Origin: an uncultured Chloroflexota bacterium
GTDB lineage: Bacteria > Chloroflexota > Dehalococcoidia > CAUJGQ01
DNA: 30,746 nucleotides
Assembly: GCA_937879875.1 (NCBI GenBank)
Contig: CALFMN010000171.1
Location: 1 to 30,746, forward strand
Reading direction: 5' to 3'
Position numbers and translations under genes: made by a program. This document shows positions 1 through 9,188 of this stretch, one piece after another. The number at the start of each line of letters is the position of its first letter. The first letter of the stretch is position 1. Below the pieces are notes generated by a model that had not been told where the DNA came from, did not search any database, and saw only the letters and a program-made list of their open reading frames with translations.

Positions 1-793
1 TGGCCAGGCCGCCGCCGCCACCAGGGTTGACGAGGCGCTGGCCAACGATCCGTCGCTCACTACCGTGCTCCTGACTCATAACGAGACGTCCACCGGCGTC
101 ACCAATCCGCTGCGCGAGCTGGCCGGCGTGGTGCGGCGGCACGGCAAGCTGTTGCTGGTCGACGCGGTCAGCAGCATGGGCTCGATGCCCTGTGAGGTCG
201 ATGCCTGGGGACTCGACGTGGTCGTTTCCGGCTCACAGAAAGGCTGGATGGTGCCGCCCGGCCTGGCCTTCGTCTCGTTCAGTCCGCGCGCCTGGCAGGC
301 GTACGAGCGCAGCCAGATGCCGCGCTTCTACCTCGACGCGGGCAAGGCGCGCGAGTCGGCAGCAAAAGGCCAGACGCCGTGGACCCCGGCGGTTTCGCTG
401 TTCTACGGCATGGATGTCGCCCTGGAGATGCTGGAACGCGAGGGCTGGGAGTCGGTGTTTCTCCGGCACCAGCGCTGCGCCGACGTGGCGCGGCAGGGCG
501 TGCGGAGCCTCGGGCTTGAGCTGTTTGCCGATCCGCGCTTCGCCTCGAATACGGTCACGACCGTACGCGCGCCGCAGGGCGTGAGCGTGTCGGATCTGCG
601 TAAGGCGCTGCGCGAGCGGCATGGCATCGTGCTGGCGGGTGGCCAGGGGCCGATGACCGGCAAGGTGTTCCGCATCGGCCATCTCGGGCTCGTCAGCGAA
701 GCCGAGGTGCAGGCCGTGATCGCTGCGCTGGCCGTCGAATTGCCGCGGCTCGGCTTCGTTGCGCCGGTCGGCGTCAGTCGCAGCCCGGCATAG
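1..793 (+). CDS. Class V aminotransferase (serine/alanine-glyoxylate or phosphoserine type), 5'-truncated by window edge
   Basis: This is a PLP-dependent fold-type I aminotransferase. The frame is open from base 2, so the real start lies upstream and about 263 C-terminal residues are visible. Family hallmarks seen are THNETSTG, the PLP-contacting Asp in LLVDAVSSMG, and the Schiff-base Lys in SGSQKGWMVPPG. The C-terminal small domain ends in a VFRIGHLG motif typical of alanine/serine-glyoxylate aminotransferases. The next gene on the same strand, 118 bp downstream, is serA. In that setting the enzyme probably transaminates 3-phosphohydroxypyruvate to phosphoserine (the SerC role), because class V enzymes of this subfamily replace SerC in several archaea, clostridia and Chloroflexota. 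Glyoxylate or pyruvate specificity cannot be excluded from sequence. The family call is firm; the substrate is inferred. Confidence 0.92.
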   Translation, partial: GQAAAATRVDEALANDPSLTTVLLTHNETSTGVTNPLRELAGVVRRHGKLLLVDAVSSMGSMPCEVDAWGLDVVVSGSQKGWMVPPGLAFVSFSPRAWQAYERSQMPRFYLDAGKARESAAKGQTPWTPAVSLFYGMDVALEMLEREGWESVFLRHQRCADVARQGVRSLGLELFADPRFASNTVTTVRAPQGVSVSDLRKALRERHGIVLAGGQGPMTGKVFRIGHLGLVSEAEVQAVIAALAVELPRLGFVAPVGVSRSPA

Positions 794-839
794 CAATCGT
801 CGCGGCTGCCGAAACCGCACTTCCACCGAGACCAACGCG

Positions 840-865
840 CGGGCAGCCCGGTCCGGGGCTGCCCG
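840..865. other. Perfect 10-bp GC hairpin between aminotransferase and serA
   Basis: CGGGCAGCCC (840-849) pairs exactly with GGGCTGCCCG (856-865) around a 6-nt loop. It starts 47 nt after the aminotransferase stop and ends 46 nt before the serA start. No U-tract follows, so it is not a canonical intrinsic terminator. It could stabilise the upstream message, attenuate read-through into serA, or simply be a GC-rich repeat. Confidence 0.5.
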
Positions 866-911
866 TGGCGCGCGCTGCCGGACGGGCGCCGGCCCGCAAG
901 GACGATCGCAG

Positions 912-2495
912 ATGGCTTTCAAGATCCTGGTCGCAGACCCGATCGCTGCCGACGGCGCGGCGATCCTACAGCGCGCCGGCGTGGTTGACGTGCGGACCGG
1001 ACAGACCGCCGAGCAGTTGATCGGCTGCATCGGCGAGTACGACGCGCTGGTCGTACGTAGCGAGACGAAAGTCAGCGCAGCCGTGATCGAGGCGGGCAAA
1101 CGGCTGCAGATCATCGGCCGTGCCGGCGTGGGCGTGGACAACATCGACCTTGAAGCGGCGACGCGCCACGGCGTGATCGTCGTCAACGCGCCGACGGGCA
1201 ACACGATCTCCGCGGCGGAACATACGATCGGGCTGATGCTGGCGCTGGCACGGCATATCCCGCAGGCGGACGCCTCGCTGCGGCGCGGCGAATGGAAGCG
1301 CAGCGCCTTCGTCGGCGTCGAGCTGCGCGGCAAAACGCTCGGCATCATCGGGCTGGGACAGGTCGGCTCGGAGGTTGCACGCCGGGCCGCCGGCCTGGCG
1401 ATGCATGTAATCGCCTGCGATCCGTTCGTTTCTGAAGAGCGGGCGCGGGCGCTGGGCGTCGAGCTGGCGCCGTTCGAGCGCGTGCTGGCCGAAGCGGACT
1501 TCCTCGCCGTGCATACCACGCTGACCTCCGGCACGAAGGGCCTGATCGGCGCTGAAGAGTTGCGGCGGATGAAGCCCGGAGTGCGCCTGATCAACACGGC
1601 GCGCGGCGGCATCATCGACGAGGCGGCGTTGCTCGCGGCGGTGCAGGCCGGTCACGTTGCCGGCGCGGCGATCGACGTCTTCGTCAAAGAGCCGGCGCCT
1701 GACACGATTTTGGCCCGGGACGAGCGCATCGTCGTCACGCCGCACCTCGGCGCCTCAACCTCGGAGGCGCAGGAGCGTGTGGCGATCGACGTGGCTGAGC
1801 AGATCGTCGCTGTGCTCGGCGGCGAGCCGGCGGCGTACGCGGTCAACGCGCCGATGATCGCGCCGGAGACGCTGTCGACACTCAGGCCGTTCGCGGAAGC
1901 GGCGGTGATGGCGGGCTCACTCGCCACGCAGCTCAGCAGCGGCCAGCTCGGCGCGGTCGAGATCGCCTATACGGGCGAGCTGTCGCTGCACGATACGGGC
2001 CTGCTGCGCGCCGGCGTGATTCGCGGCCTGCTGAAGCCGATCTCCGAGGAGAACGTCACGATCGTCAACGCCGACCTCGTCGCCCAGCACCGCGGCATGC
2101 GCATCACGGAGCGCAAAGACCCGCACGGCGGCGACGGCGTCGGCAGCCAGGTGGCCGTGCGCGTGACCACGAGCACCGGCGCGACCGAGGTGGCGGCCAC
2201 GGTGGAGCACGGCGAGCCGCACATCGCGGTCCTCGACGGCATGCGCGTGGACGTGAGCCCGGCGGGTCACAACCTGCTGATCCTCGACAATCAGGACATT
2301 CCGGGCATGATCGGCCAGGTGGGCATGCTGATGAAGGAGTTCGACATCAACATCGCCTCGATGCAGGTGGGCCGGCGCGAGGCCCGCGGCCGTGCGATCA
2401 TGGTGCTGCAACTGGACGAAGCGCCCAGCGAAACGCAGATCCGCCGGGTGGAAAGCATCCCCGACATCTTCTCGGCACGGCTCGTACGGCTGTAG
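912..2495 (+). CDS. serA: D-3-phosphoglycerate dehydrogenase, type I with ASB and ACT domains
   Basis: The 527-aa enzyme oxidises 3-phosphoglycerate to 3-phosphohydroxypyruvate with NAD, the first step of serine synthesis. In order it has: a substrate-binding half with GRAGVGVDNID (residues 70-79); a Rossmann domain with GLGQVG (147-152); the catalytic triad Arg231 (NTARGG), Glu260 and His278 (TPHLGAST); an allosteric ASB domain (about 315-445); and a C-terminal ACT domain beginning near NLLILDNQDIPG, the usual serine-feedback site. The length matches type I enzymes. The ATG at 912 is chosen because the family N-terminus (FKILVADPIA) begins there; the 51 codons open upstream are Arg-rich and unlike the family, and overlap the previous gene. 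Serine synthesis with the preceding aminotransferase is the obvious job. Confidence 0.96.
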   Translation: MAFKILVADPIAADGAAILQRAGVVDVRTGQTAEQLIGCIGEYDALVVRSETKVSAAVIEAGKRLQIIGRAGVGVDNIDLEAATRHGVIVVNAPTGNTISAAEHTIGLMLALARHIPQADASLRRGEWKRSAFVGVELRGKTLGIIGLGQVGSEVARRAAGLAMHVIACDPFVSEERARALGVELAPFERVLAEADFLAVHTTLTSGTKGLIGAEELRRMKPGVRLINTARGGIIDEAALLAAVQAGHVAGAAIDVFVKEPAPDTILARDERIVVTPHLGASTSEAQERVAIDVAEQIVAVLGGEPAAYAVNAPMIAPETLSTLRPFAEAAVMAGSLATQLSSGQLGAVEIAYTGELSLHDTGLLRAGVIRGLLKPISEENVTIVNADLVAQHRGMRITERKDPHGGDGVGSQVAVRVTTSTGATEVAATVEHGEPHIAVLDGMRVDVSPAGHNLLILDNQDIPGMIGQVGMLMKEFDINIASMQVGRREARGRAIMVLQLDEAPSETQIRRVESIPDIFSARLVRL

Positions 2496-2680
2496 TCGGG
2501 GCTGCAGGCGAAGGCGAAACGAACCCAACGCCAGGTCGACCAGACCTCCGATGCGAGACCTTCCTGCGACTTTGCGATGCGACGTAGTGCTCTTTGGCGC
2601 TCCATTTTGGTACGGCGGTCGACATGTAGCAAAACCGTGCGGGTGGGGAAGACCGCCACCGTTTGTGAAACAGTGTCTCG

Positions 2681-5470
2681 TCAGGTGAACGGGTCCGCGT
2701 CCGTCTCCGTCGCGAGTAGCTGCTGCAACTCCGCGACGACGGCGAGCCCGAACTCGATAGCGGCATCGGCCGAAAGGGCCTTGCCCGCCGCCCACGCCTC
2801 GGCGAACGCCGCCGCATCGAGCGCGGCCCGCACCCGCTCCACCGCCGCCTGCTGCTCCGCCTGCAAGCCGGGCACCTCTGCCGCGAATTGCCGCCGCTGG
2901 GCGTCGACGATGGCCAACAGCCGTGCGCTGGCGCCAGGCAGGCCGGACTGCTCCGCTGCCCGGGCGAGCACATGCAAGAGCGCCGGGAAATAGCGCGAGG
3001 GTCCGACGCGGTGCTGCACCGCGAGACTCTCCGCGCAGGCGGCCACCGCCGCCGGCGTGTCCCCGTGGCGCAGCCGCGCCCGCGCGAGTCTGGCGAGTTG
3101 ATGCAGCCGCAGTGGGCTCTGCTCCCCCTGCTCAGCGACCGTGGTGCGCACCGCCGCCTCCAGGAACCGCCGCGACCCCGCCGCGTCGCCGTGCGCCTCC
3201 GCGAGCAGAGCCTCAGCCACCAGCCCCACGGACGAGCGGCTTGTGCCCTCGAGCGCCTGATTGGCGGCGAGCAGCGCTTCGGCGGCCGCAACATCATCAC
3301 GGGCGAGCGTTGCCACGATGAGGTAGGCCTGCATGTTGGTCACCCCGCGGACACTACCCGCGGCAAGATAGAGCGCGAGCCCTTCTTCGGCCGGCAACAC
3401 CGCGGCGTCGTACTGGCCCTGATTCAAGCGCAGCACCACCAGCCAGCTAAGCGCTTCGGCGCGGCAAGGCGCATCGCCGAGTTGGCGGCTCAGCGTAATC
3501 GCTTCCTCGATCTCAGCTACCGCGTGCGCCTGGTCCGCAGGAGAGAGCAGGTCAAAGGGCGGGACGGCCAGCAGCCGTGCCCGAGGAACGCTCGGCGGCG
3601 CGGCCTCCGGCAACGCCAGCAAGCGCCGCCGCCACGCCGCGAATTCGTGCCCGTGTCCGCGGAGGAAGAAGTACAGGCGCAGGGCCCAGAAGAGGCGCAC
3701 GCCATCCACCAGCTCGGCCCGCTCCACGCACCAACCCAACACCGCCCGCACGTTATCCAGTTCGGCATCCAGCCGCGGCCAGGTGCTCGGGGCCGCCGCG
3801 TGTCGGGCCAGCTGCAGCACCTGCACCGCGAGCTGGCGGCGCACGGTCTCGGCTTCGCCGCTCGCCGCAAGCTCCCCCAGCGCAAACTCGCGGATGGTCT
3901 CGAGCATGCGGTAGCGAGGTTCGCCGCCAACGCCCTCGCTCTCGCGCAGCAGACTCTTCTCCACCAGTGAGCTCACGCCGTCCAGCACCTCCAGGCCGAG
4001 GTCGCCGTCGGCATTGCAGACCGCTTCGGCCAGATCCAGCGTGCAGCCGCCGGCGAAGACCGCGAGCCGGCGGAACAACCGCTGCTCCGCCGGTTCCAGC
4101 AGGGTGTAACTCCAGGCGATCGCGCCGCGCAGCGTCTGCTGGCGTGCCGGTGCAGTGCGGGCGCCGCCCGTGAGCAGCGGCAGCCGCCGCTCCAGCCGCG
4201 CCAGCAGCGCCGCCGGCGGCAGCACCCGCACCCGCGCCGCCGCCAGTTCGATGGCGAGCGGCAATCCGTCCAACTGCGTGCAGATGGCCGCCACGCTGGC
4301 GGCGTTCTCCGTGGTCAGCGCAAAGTCCGGCCGCACCGCCTGGGCGCGCAGCACGAACAGGCCGACCGCCGGGTTCGGCTGCACGGCCGCCAGCGACGCC
4401 TGGTCGGCGGCGGGCAGCGGCAAGGGGCTGATTGGGTACTCCCATTCCCCGGAGATGCGCAGCGGCGCCCGGCTGGTCACCAGCAGCCGCACGCCTGGTC
4501 CGGTCTGCAGCAGTGCGCCGGCAAACGCCGCGGCTGGCAGCAGGTGCTCGTAATTGTCGAGGATCAGCAGTAGCTGCTTGTCGCGCAGGAAGCGCAGCAC
4601 ACTCTCGCGGACCGGGGTCTCCGGCAGGCCCTGCACGCCGAGGGCCTGGGCAACGGCGGAGGGCACGAGTGTTGGGTCCTGCACTGGGGCGAGGTCCACG
4701 AAGAAGACGCCATCGGCGAAGCCGTCCACGGCCTCGGCCGCGAGCTGCAGCGCCAGCCGTGTCTTGCCCGTGCCGCCGGGACCGGTGAGCGTCACCAGCC
4801 GGTGCTGCTGGACGAACGCCGCCAGGGCCATGAGCTCCGGCTCGCGGCCGACGAAGCTGGTGAGCTGCAGCGGCAGGTTGTGCGGGCGGGCGTCGAGGGT
4901 CGCAAGCGGCGGAAAGCGGTCCGCGAGGTCCGGTGCGGCGAGTTGGTAGAGCTGCTCCGCCTCCGCCAGGTCTTTGAGGCGATGCCGGCCCATTTCCAGC
5001 AGTCCGGTATGGTCGGGCAGGCGGGTCCGGACCAACTGCGCCGTCGCGTTGGAGACGAGGATCTGGCCACCGTGGCCGGCAGCGCGGATACGGGCACAGC
5101 GATTCACGGCGCTGCCGTAGTAGTCGCCCTCGCGCAGGTCGGCCTCGCCCGTGTGCAGCCCCATGCGCACTCGCAGCGGGCCAACCGTGTCCCAGTCCTC
5201 GGCCGCGAGCGCCCGCTGGCCGGCCAGCGCCGCGGCGACAGCATCGGAGGCCCGCACGAAGACGGCGAAGAGCGAGTCGCCCTCGCCGCGGGGACGGACC
5301 ACGACGCCGTCGTACTGCGCAAAGACCTCGGTCAGCAGGGCATCGTGACGCGCCATCACCGGCCGCATTGCCGTGGAGTGTTCTTCCCACAGCCGCGTGC
5401 TGCCCTCCACGTCCGTGAAGAGGAAGGTCAGCGTGCCGGTTGGCAGTGCAGGCCCGGACCACGTGCTCAT
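2681..5470 (-). CDS. Class III adenylate/guanylate cyclase domain fused to NB-ARC ATPase and C-terminal helical repeats
   Basis: A 929-aa multidomain signalling protein. Residues 11-145 are a class III cyclase homology domain: metal-binding Asp20 (FTDVEGST) and Asp65 (GEGDSLFAVF), with transition-state Asn123 and Arg127 (VNRCARI), all present. A linker leads to an NB-ARC/STAND ATPase with Walker A TGPGGTGKT (229-237), Walker B LLLILDN (300-306) and GLPLAIEL (402-409). The C-terminal ~400 residues are Ala/Leu-rich helical repeats of TPR type, probably a ligand or partner sensor. No LuxR or BTAD DNA-binding domain is visible. The start at 5470 is taken because MSTWSGPALPTG leads straight into the domain; an ATG 12 nt upstream is an alternative. 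The gene sits on the opposite strand between serA and DUF1015 and ends tail-to-tail with serA. Whether it makes cAMP is not decidable here. Confidence 0.88.
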   Translation of the reverse strand: MSTWSGPALPTGTLTFLFTDVEGSTRLWEEHSTAMRPVMARHDALLTEVFAQYDGVVVRPRGEGDSLFAVFVRASDAVAAALAGQRALAAEDWDTVGPLRVRMGLHTGEADLREGDYYGSAVNRCARIRAAGHGGQILVSNATAQLVRTRLPDHTGLLEMGRHRLKDLAEAEQLYQLAAPDLADRFPPLATLDARPHNLPLQLTSFVGREPELMALAAFVQQHRLVTLTGPGGTGKTRLALQLAAEAVDGFADGVFFVDLAPVQDPTLVPSAVAQALGVQGLPETPVRESVLRFLRDKQLLLILDNYEHLLPAAAFAGALLQTGPGVRLLVTSRAPLRISGEWEYPISPLPLPAADQASLAAVQPNPAVGLFVLRAQAVRPDFALTTENAASVAAICTQLDGLPLAIELAAARVRVLPPAALLARLERRLPLLTGGARTAPARQQTLRGAIAWSYTLLEPAEQRLFRRLAVFAGGCTLDLAEAVCNADGDLGLEVLDGVSSLVEKSLLRESEGVGGEPRYRMLETIREFALGELAASGEAETVRRQLAVQVLQLARHAAAPSTWPRLDAELDNVRAVLGWCVERAELVDGVRLFWALRLYFFLRGHGHEFAAWRRRLLALPEAAPPSVPRARLLAVPPFDLLSPADQAHAVAEIEEAITLSRQLGDAPCRAEALSWLVVLRLNQGQYDAAVLPAEEGLALYLAAGSVRGVTNMQAYLIVATLARDDVAAAEALLAANQALEGTSRSSVGLVAEALLAEAHGDAAGSRRFLEAAVRTTVAEQGEQSPLRLHQLARLARARLRHGDTPAAVAACAESLAVQHRVGPSRYFPALLHVLARAAEQSGLPGASARLLAIVDAQRRQFAAEVPGLQAEQQAAVERVRAALDAAAFAEAWAAGKALSADAAIEFGLAVVAELQQLLATETDADPFT

Positions 5471-5844
5471 TGCCGCCAGCATACGGGTCTGCGCGTTCCC
5501 GTGCAGCCACTGGACCGTGAGGTCACGTCGCCGCCGCAGCAATCAAAGTAGTCGCGTCTCTTTAGCGACGGGATTCGCGAAGGGCCGGATCGGCATCTGA
5601 AAGCGTTGCCTTCACGGACCCGCAACTGGCTCACAACTTGCTGCACAATCAATGTCTCGAAATCCTGCCTCCTCAACGAGGATTGACACCCGTCAGCGCG
5701 TCGGCCCTCGGCGGATTCCTGGCCGAGCGTCACGCCGAAGAATCGGGGCCGAAGCCGTCTGACAGGAACCAACGGCTGGCTCCCGGCAGGGGCGCCCGAG
5801 CCGCCGGCCGTGGCACGGCGCTCGCCAGCGGACGAGATAGCGGC
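5471..5844. other. 374-bp intergenic stretch, no convincing gene
   Basis: This lies between the start of the cyclase/NB-ARC gene and the end of the DUF1015 gene, both on the minus strand. Open frames here are short, Arg/Ser-rich and lack recognisable domains or good ribosome sites. The part around 5560-5690 is less GC-rich than its surroundings, as promoters often are in such genomes. A weak hairpin, AATCCT (5661-5666) with AGGATT (5679-5684), is visible. The promoter of the cyclase gene probably lies here, but no clear -35/-10 pair was found. Confidence 0.4.
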
Positions 5845-7146
<1,302 letters not shown>

Positions 7147-7258
7147 GGTTCCATCCTCGATGACAGGTTGCCGCACGAGCTGGATCGGTGCAGCGCCCCG
7201 ATCGTAGGAGCGGCGGACAGGGGCTGTCAAAGCCGCGATCCAGTTGCTGGAGGCAAAC

Positions 7259-7437
7259 GCGGCAATCGGCCCTCATCCTCTCCTGTCTCCTTCTCCCAAT
7301 CCTGGGAGAAGGAGACGATCCTGTAGTGAGCGTTCCGTGGCCGGTGCGGTTAACCCGACGCCTTCTCGATCCTGCAACCAAGGATCGCCCCTCGCCCAGG
7401 ATTGGGAGAGGGGACGGGGGTGAGGGCCGAACGCCGC
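7259..7437. repeat. MITE-like element with long imperfect inverted arms and nested hairpins
   Basis: The left arm (7259-7322) and right arm (7381-7437) are imperfect inverted copies of each other. Each begins GCGGCnnTCGGCCCTCA and ends in CGATCCT, separated by 58 bp. Each arm also holds its own palindrome; the left one is CTTCTCCCA-ATCC-TGGGAGAAG (9-bp stem). There is no coding capacity. The CCCTCTCCCAATCCTGGGAG type of core is common as interspersed intergenic sequence in GC-rich Chloroflexota genomes (recollection, not searched). No clear target-site duplication is visible. It lies upstream of the Moco gene promoter and could fold as RNA if transcribed. Confidence 0.65.
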
Positions 7438-7475
7438 GGGCGTGATCCCCGGCACGCGGACGATCGCGGCGGCGA

Positions 7476-7484
7476 TGCTAGGAT
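7476..7484 (+). promoter_or_regulatory. Extended -10 promoter element (TGC-TAGGAT)
   Basis: TGCTAGGAT followed by a run of G lies 41 nt before the Moco oxidoreductase start. The same 13-mer TGCTAGGATGGGG occurs at 12963-12975, 39 nt before the deformylase start. No good -35 box is visible at 16-18 bp, as expected when an extended -10 carries recognition. Confidence 0.45.
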
Positions 7485-7524
7485 GGGGGGACGACGAGCG
7501 ATTTCGTCGCAGGCGGGCGCGGCG

Positions 7525-8550
7525 ATGAGCAGCAGAGCGACGAACCAGTTCCTGCTTTGGACCAGTTTGTTCGCTGTCCTCAGCGGCGTCGGCGCGATGC
7601 TCGCCGGCTCGCCGGGCTGGCGGCCGGTGCTCTGGCTGCACGCGGTCGCCGGCTTCGCGCTGGCGTTGCTCTTCTACTGGAAGCGCCGCGTGATTCTGCG
7701 CTCGCTGCGCCAACATGGCGGCGGGCTCTGGCTGATCCCGTCGGTCGCCTTGCTCAGCATCACGCTGGCGACGGTCGTTTCCGGCATCGGCTGGAGCACG
7801 GTGGGTCTGCCGTCGTTCGGCGCCTACAGCGGCATGACCGTGCATACGGCGCTGGGCGGCGGCCTGCTGCTCTTCCTGCTGGCGCATTTGGCCGGCCGCT
7901 GGCCGGGCGTGCGGCGCCGCGATCTCGTCGGACGCCGCGCCTTCCTCCGTTCGGGTCTGCTGCTCGCGGGCGGCACCGTTGCCTGGCGCGCGAGCGAAGC
8001 CGTAACCACCGTTGCCGGCTGGAGCGGTGGCCGGCGGCGATTCACGGGTTCGCGCCGCGTCTCCAGTCCCGACGCCCAGGGCTTTCCCGAAAGCAACTGG
8101 CTGACCGACAACCCCGATCCGCTCGACCTGAACCGCTGGCGCCTGTCCGTACGCGGCCACGTCGAGCGGCCGTTTGTTCGCCGCCTGGCCGAGCTGACCG
8201 CGTCGGCGCAGCGATCGGCCACGCTGGACTGCACAGGCGGTTGGTACGTTGAGCGAACGTGGCAGGGCGTGCCGCTGGCGGACGTGTTGGCCGAGGCGGG
8301 CATGCATGCCGGCGCCCGCAGCGTGGTTGTGCGCTCGGCCACCGGCTACTGGCGGCGCTTCGACATCGCCGCAGCGCGCACGGCGCTGCTGGCAACGAGT
8401 GTCGCCGGCGAGCCGCTTTCGCACGGCCACGGCGCGCCGCTGCGGCTGATCGTGCCCGGACGGCGCGGCTATGAATGGGTGAAGTGGGTGACGGAGATCG
8501 AGGTCAGCACGGCGTTTTGGTGGCTGAAGTGGCCGCTGCCGATCTCGTAA
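7525..8550 (+). CDS. Membrane-anchored sulfite-oxidase-fold molybdopterin oxidoreductase with internal Tat motif
   Basis: A 341-aa protein with four N-terminal membrane helices (about 9-27, 34-53, 68-90, 103-125), then RRAFLRSG (137-144) directly before a fifth hydrophobic stretch (142-158), then a sulfite oxidase/MsrP-type Moco domain (about 195-341). Cys236 in LDCTGGWY is the expected molybdenum thiolate ligand. His39, His107 and His121 lie in or next to membrane helices and could bind haem b, so the N-terminus may be an electron-transfer module. The twin-arginine motif implies that helix 5 and the folded cofactor domain are exported by Tat after Sec inserts helices 1-4. Known families with this layout are predicted five-helix Moco proteins of actinobacteria. 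The substrate is unknown. The ATG at 7525 has AGGCGGG upstream; in-frame codons further upstream run into the repeat. Confidence 0.82.
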   Translation: MSSRATNQFLLWTSLFAVLSGVGAMLAGSPGWRPVLWLHAVAGFALALLFYWKRRVILRSLRQHGGGLWLIPSVALLSITLATVVSGIGWSTVGLPSFGAYSGMTVHTALGGGLLLFLLAHLAGRWPGVRRRDLVGRRAFLRSGLLLAGGTVAWRASEAVTTVAGWSGGRRRFTGSRRVSSPDAQGFPESNWLTDNPDPLDLNRWRLSVRGHVERPFVRRLAELTASAQRSATLDCTGGWYVERTWQGVPLADVLAEAGMHAGARSVVVRSATGYWRRFDIAAARTALLATSVAGEPLSHGHGAPLRLIVPGRRGYEWVKWVTEIEVSTAFWWLKWPLPIS

Positions 8551-8594
8551 GCTGAAGCGGCCCCTGGCGATTGCGCGGCCAGATCGAGGCAGGA

Positions 8595-9149
8595 ATGCGC
8601 GACGATTCCATCCAGCGCGTGCTGATCAGCGCTGAGCAGATTCAGCGGCGCGTGGCCGAGCTGGCCGCGCAGATCGACCGCGACTACGCCGACCGCGATC
8701 CCCTGATCGTGTTTATCATGAAGGGCGCGCTGATCTTCGTTGCCGATCTGCTGCGAGCACTGCGCAGCGACGTGCGTATCGATTTCATGGTCGTCAGCAG
8801 CTATGGGGAGCGCACTGAGAGCAGCGGCTCGGTGCGCATCGTTGCCGATCTGAAGTCGGACGTGCGCGGCCGGGACGTGCTGCTGGTTGAAGACATTATC
8901 GACAGCGGCCTGACCGTGCACGAGGTGATCGAGCATCTGCGGGTGCGCATGCCGGCCTCGCTTGAAGTCTGCACACTGCTGAGCAAGCCGTCGCGCCGCC
9001 GCGTGGAGGTGCCGGCGCGTTACGTCGGCTTCGAGATCGAGGATCAGTTCGTCGTCGGCTACGGCCTCGACTACGCGGAGCGCTGCCGCGGCCTGCCCTA
9101 CATCGGCGTCTGCGATCCGGCAGGTGCGCTGCACCCGGCGCAGGAGTGA
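8595..9149 (+). CDS. hpt: Hypoxanthine phosphoribosyltransferase
   Basis: A 184-aa type I phosphoribosyltransferase of purine salvage, converting hypoxanthine (and probably guanine) plus PRPP to the nucleotide in the cytoplasm. Seen are FIMKGALIF (near 40-48), the flexible-loop SSYGERTESSG (68-78), the PRPP loop VLLVEDIIDSGLTV (95-108) and the C-terminal YVGFEIEDQFVVGYGLDY purine-site segment. The length is normal. The ATG at 8595 follows GAGGCAGGA; an in-frame TTG eight codons earlier lacks a ribosome site. It follows the Moco gene by 44 bp on the same strand and may be co-transcribed, although it is usually found near tilS or ftsH, which are absent here. Confidence 0.95.
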   Translation: MRDDSIQRVLISAEQIQRRVAELAAQIDRDYADRDPLIVFIMKGALIFVADLLRALRSDVRIDFMVVSSYGERTESSGSVRIVADLKSDVRGRDVLLVEDIIDSGLTVHEVIEHLRVRMPASLEVCTLLSKPSRRRVEVPARYVGFEIEDQFVVGYGLDYAERCRGLPYIGVCDPAGALHPAQE

Positions 9150-9188
9150 GGTCCGCGGCCTCGGCAGTCCGCGCTCCGCGCGCTCGGC

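Noticed and set aside
759..911. Longer SerA N-terminus
   Set aside because: Non-family sequence with no ribosome site; overlaps the aminotransferase end.
2614..2657. Terminator from GGCGGTC and GACCGCC between serA and the cyclase gene
   Set aside because: Only 7 bp over a 30-nt spacer with no U-tract; chance level in such GC-rich DNA.
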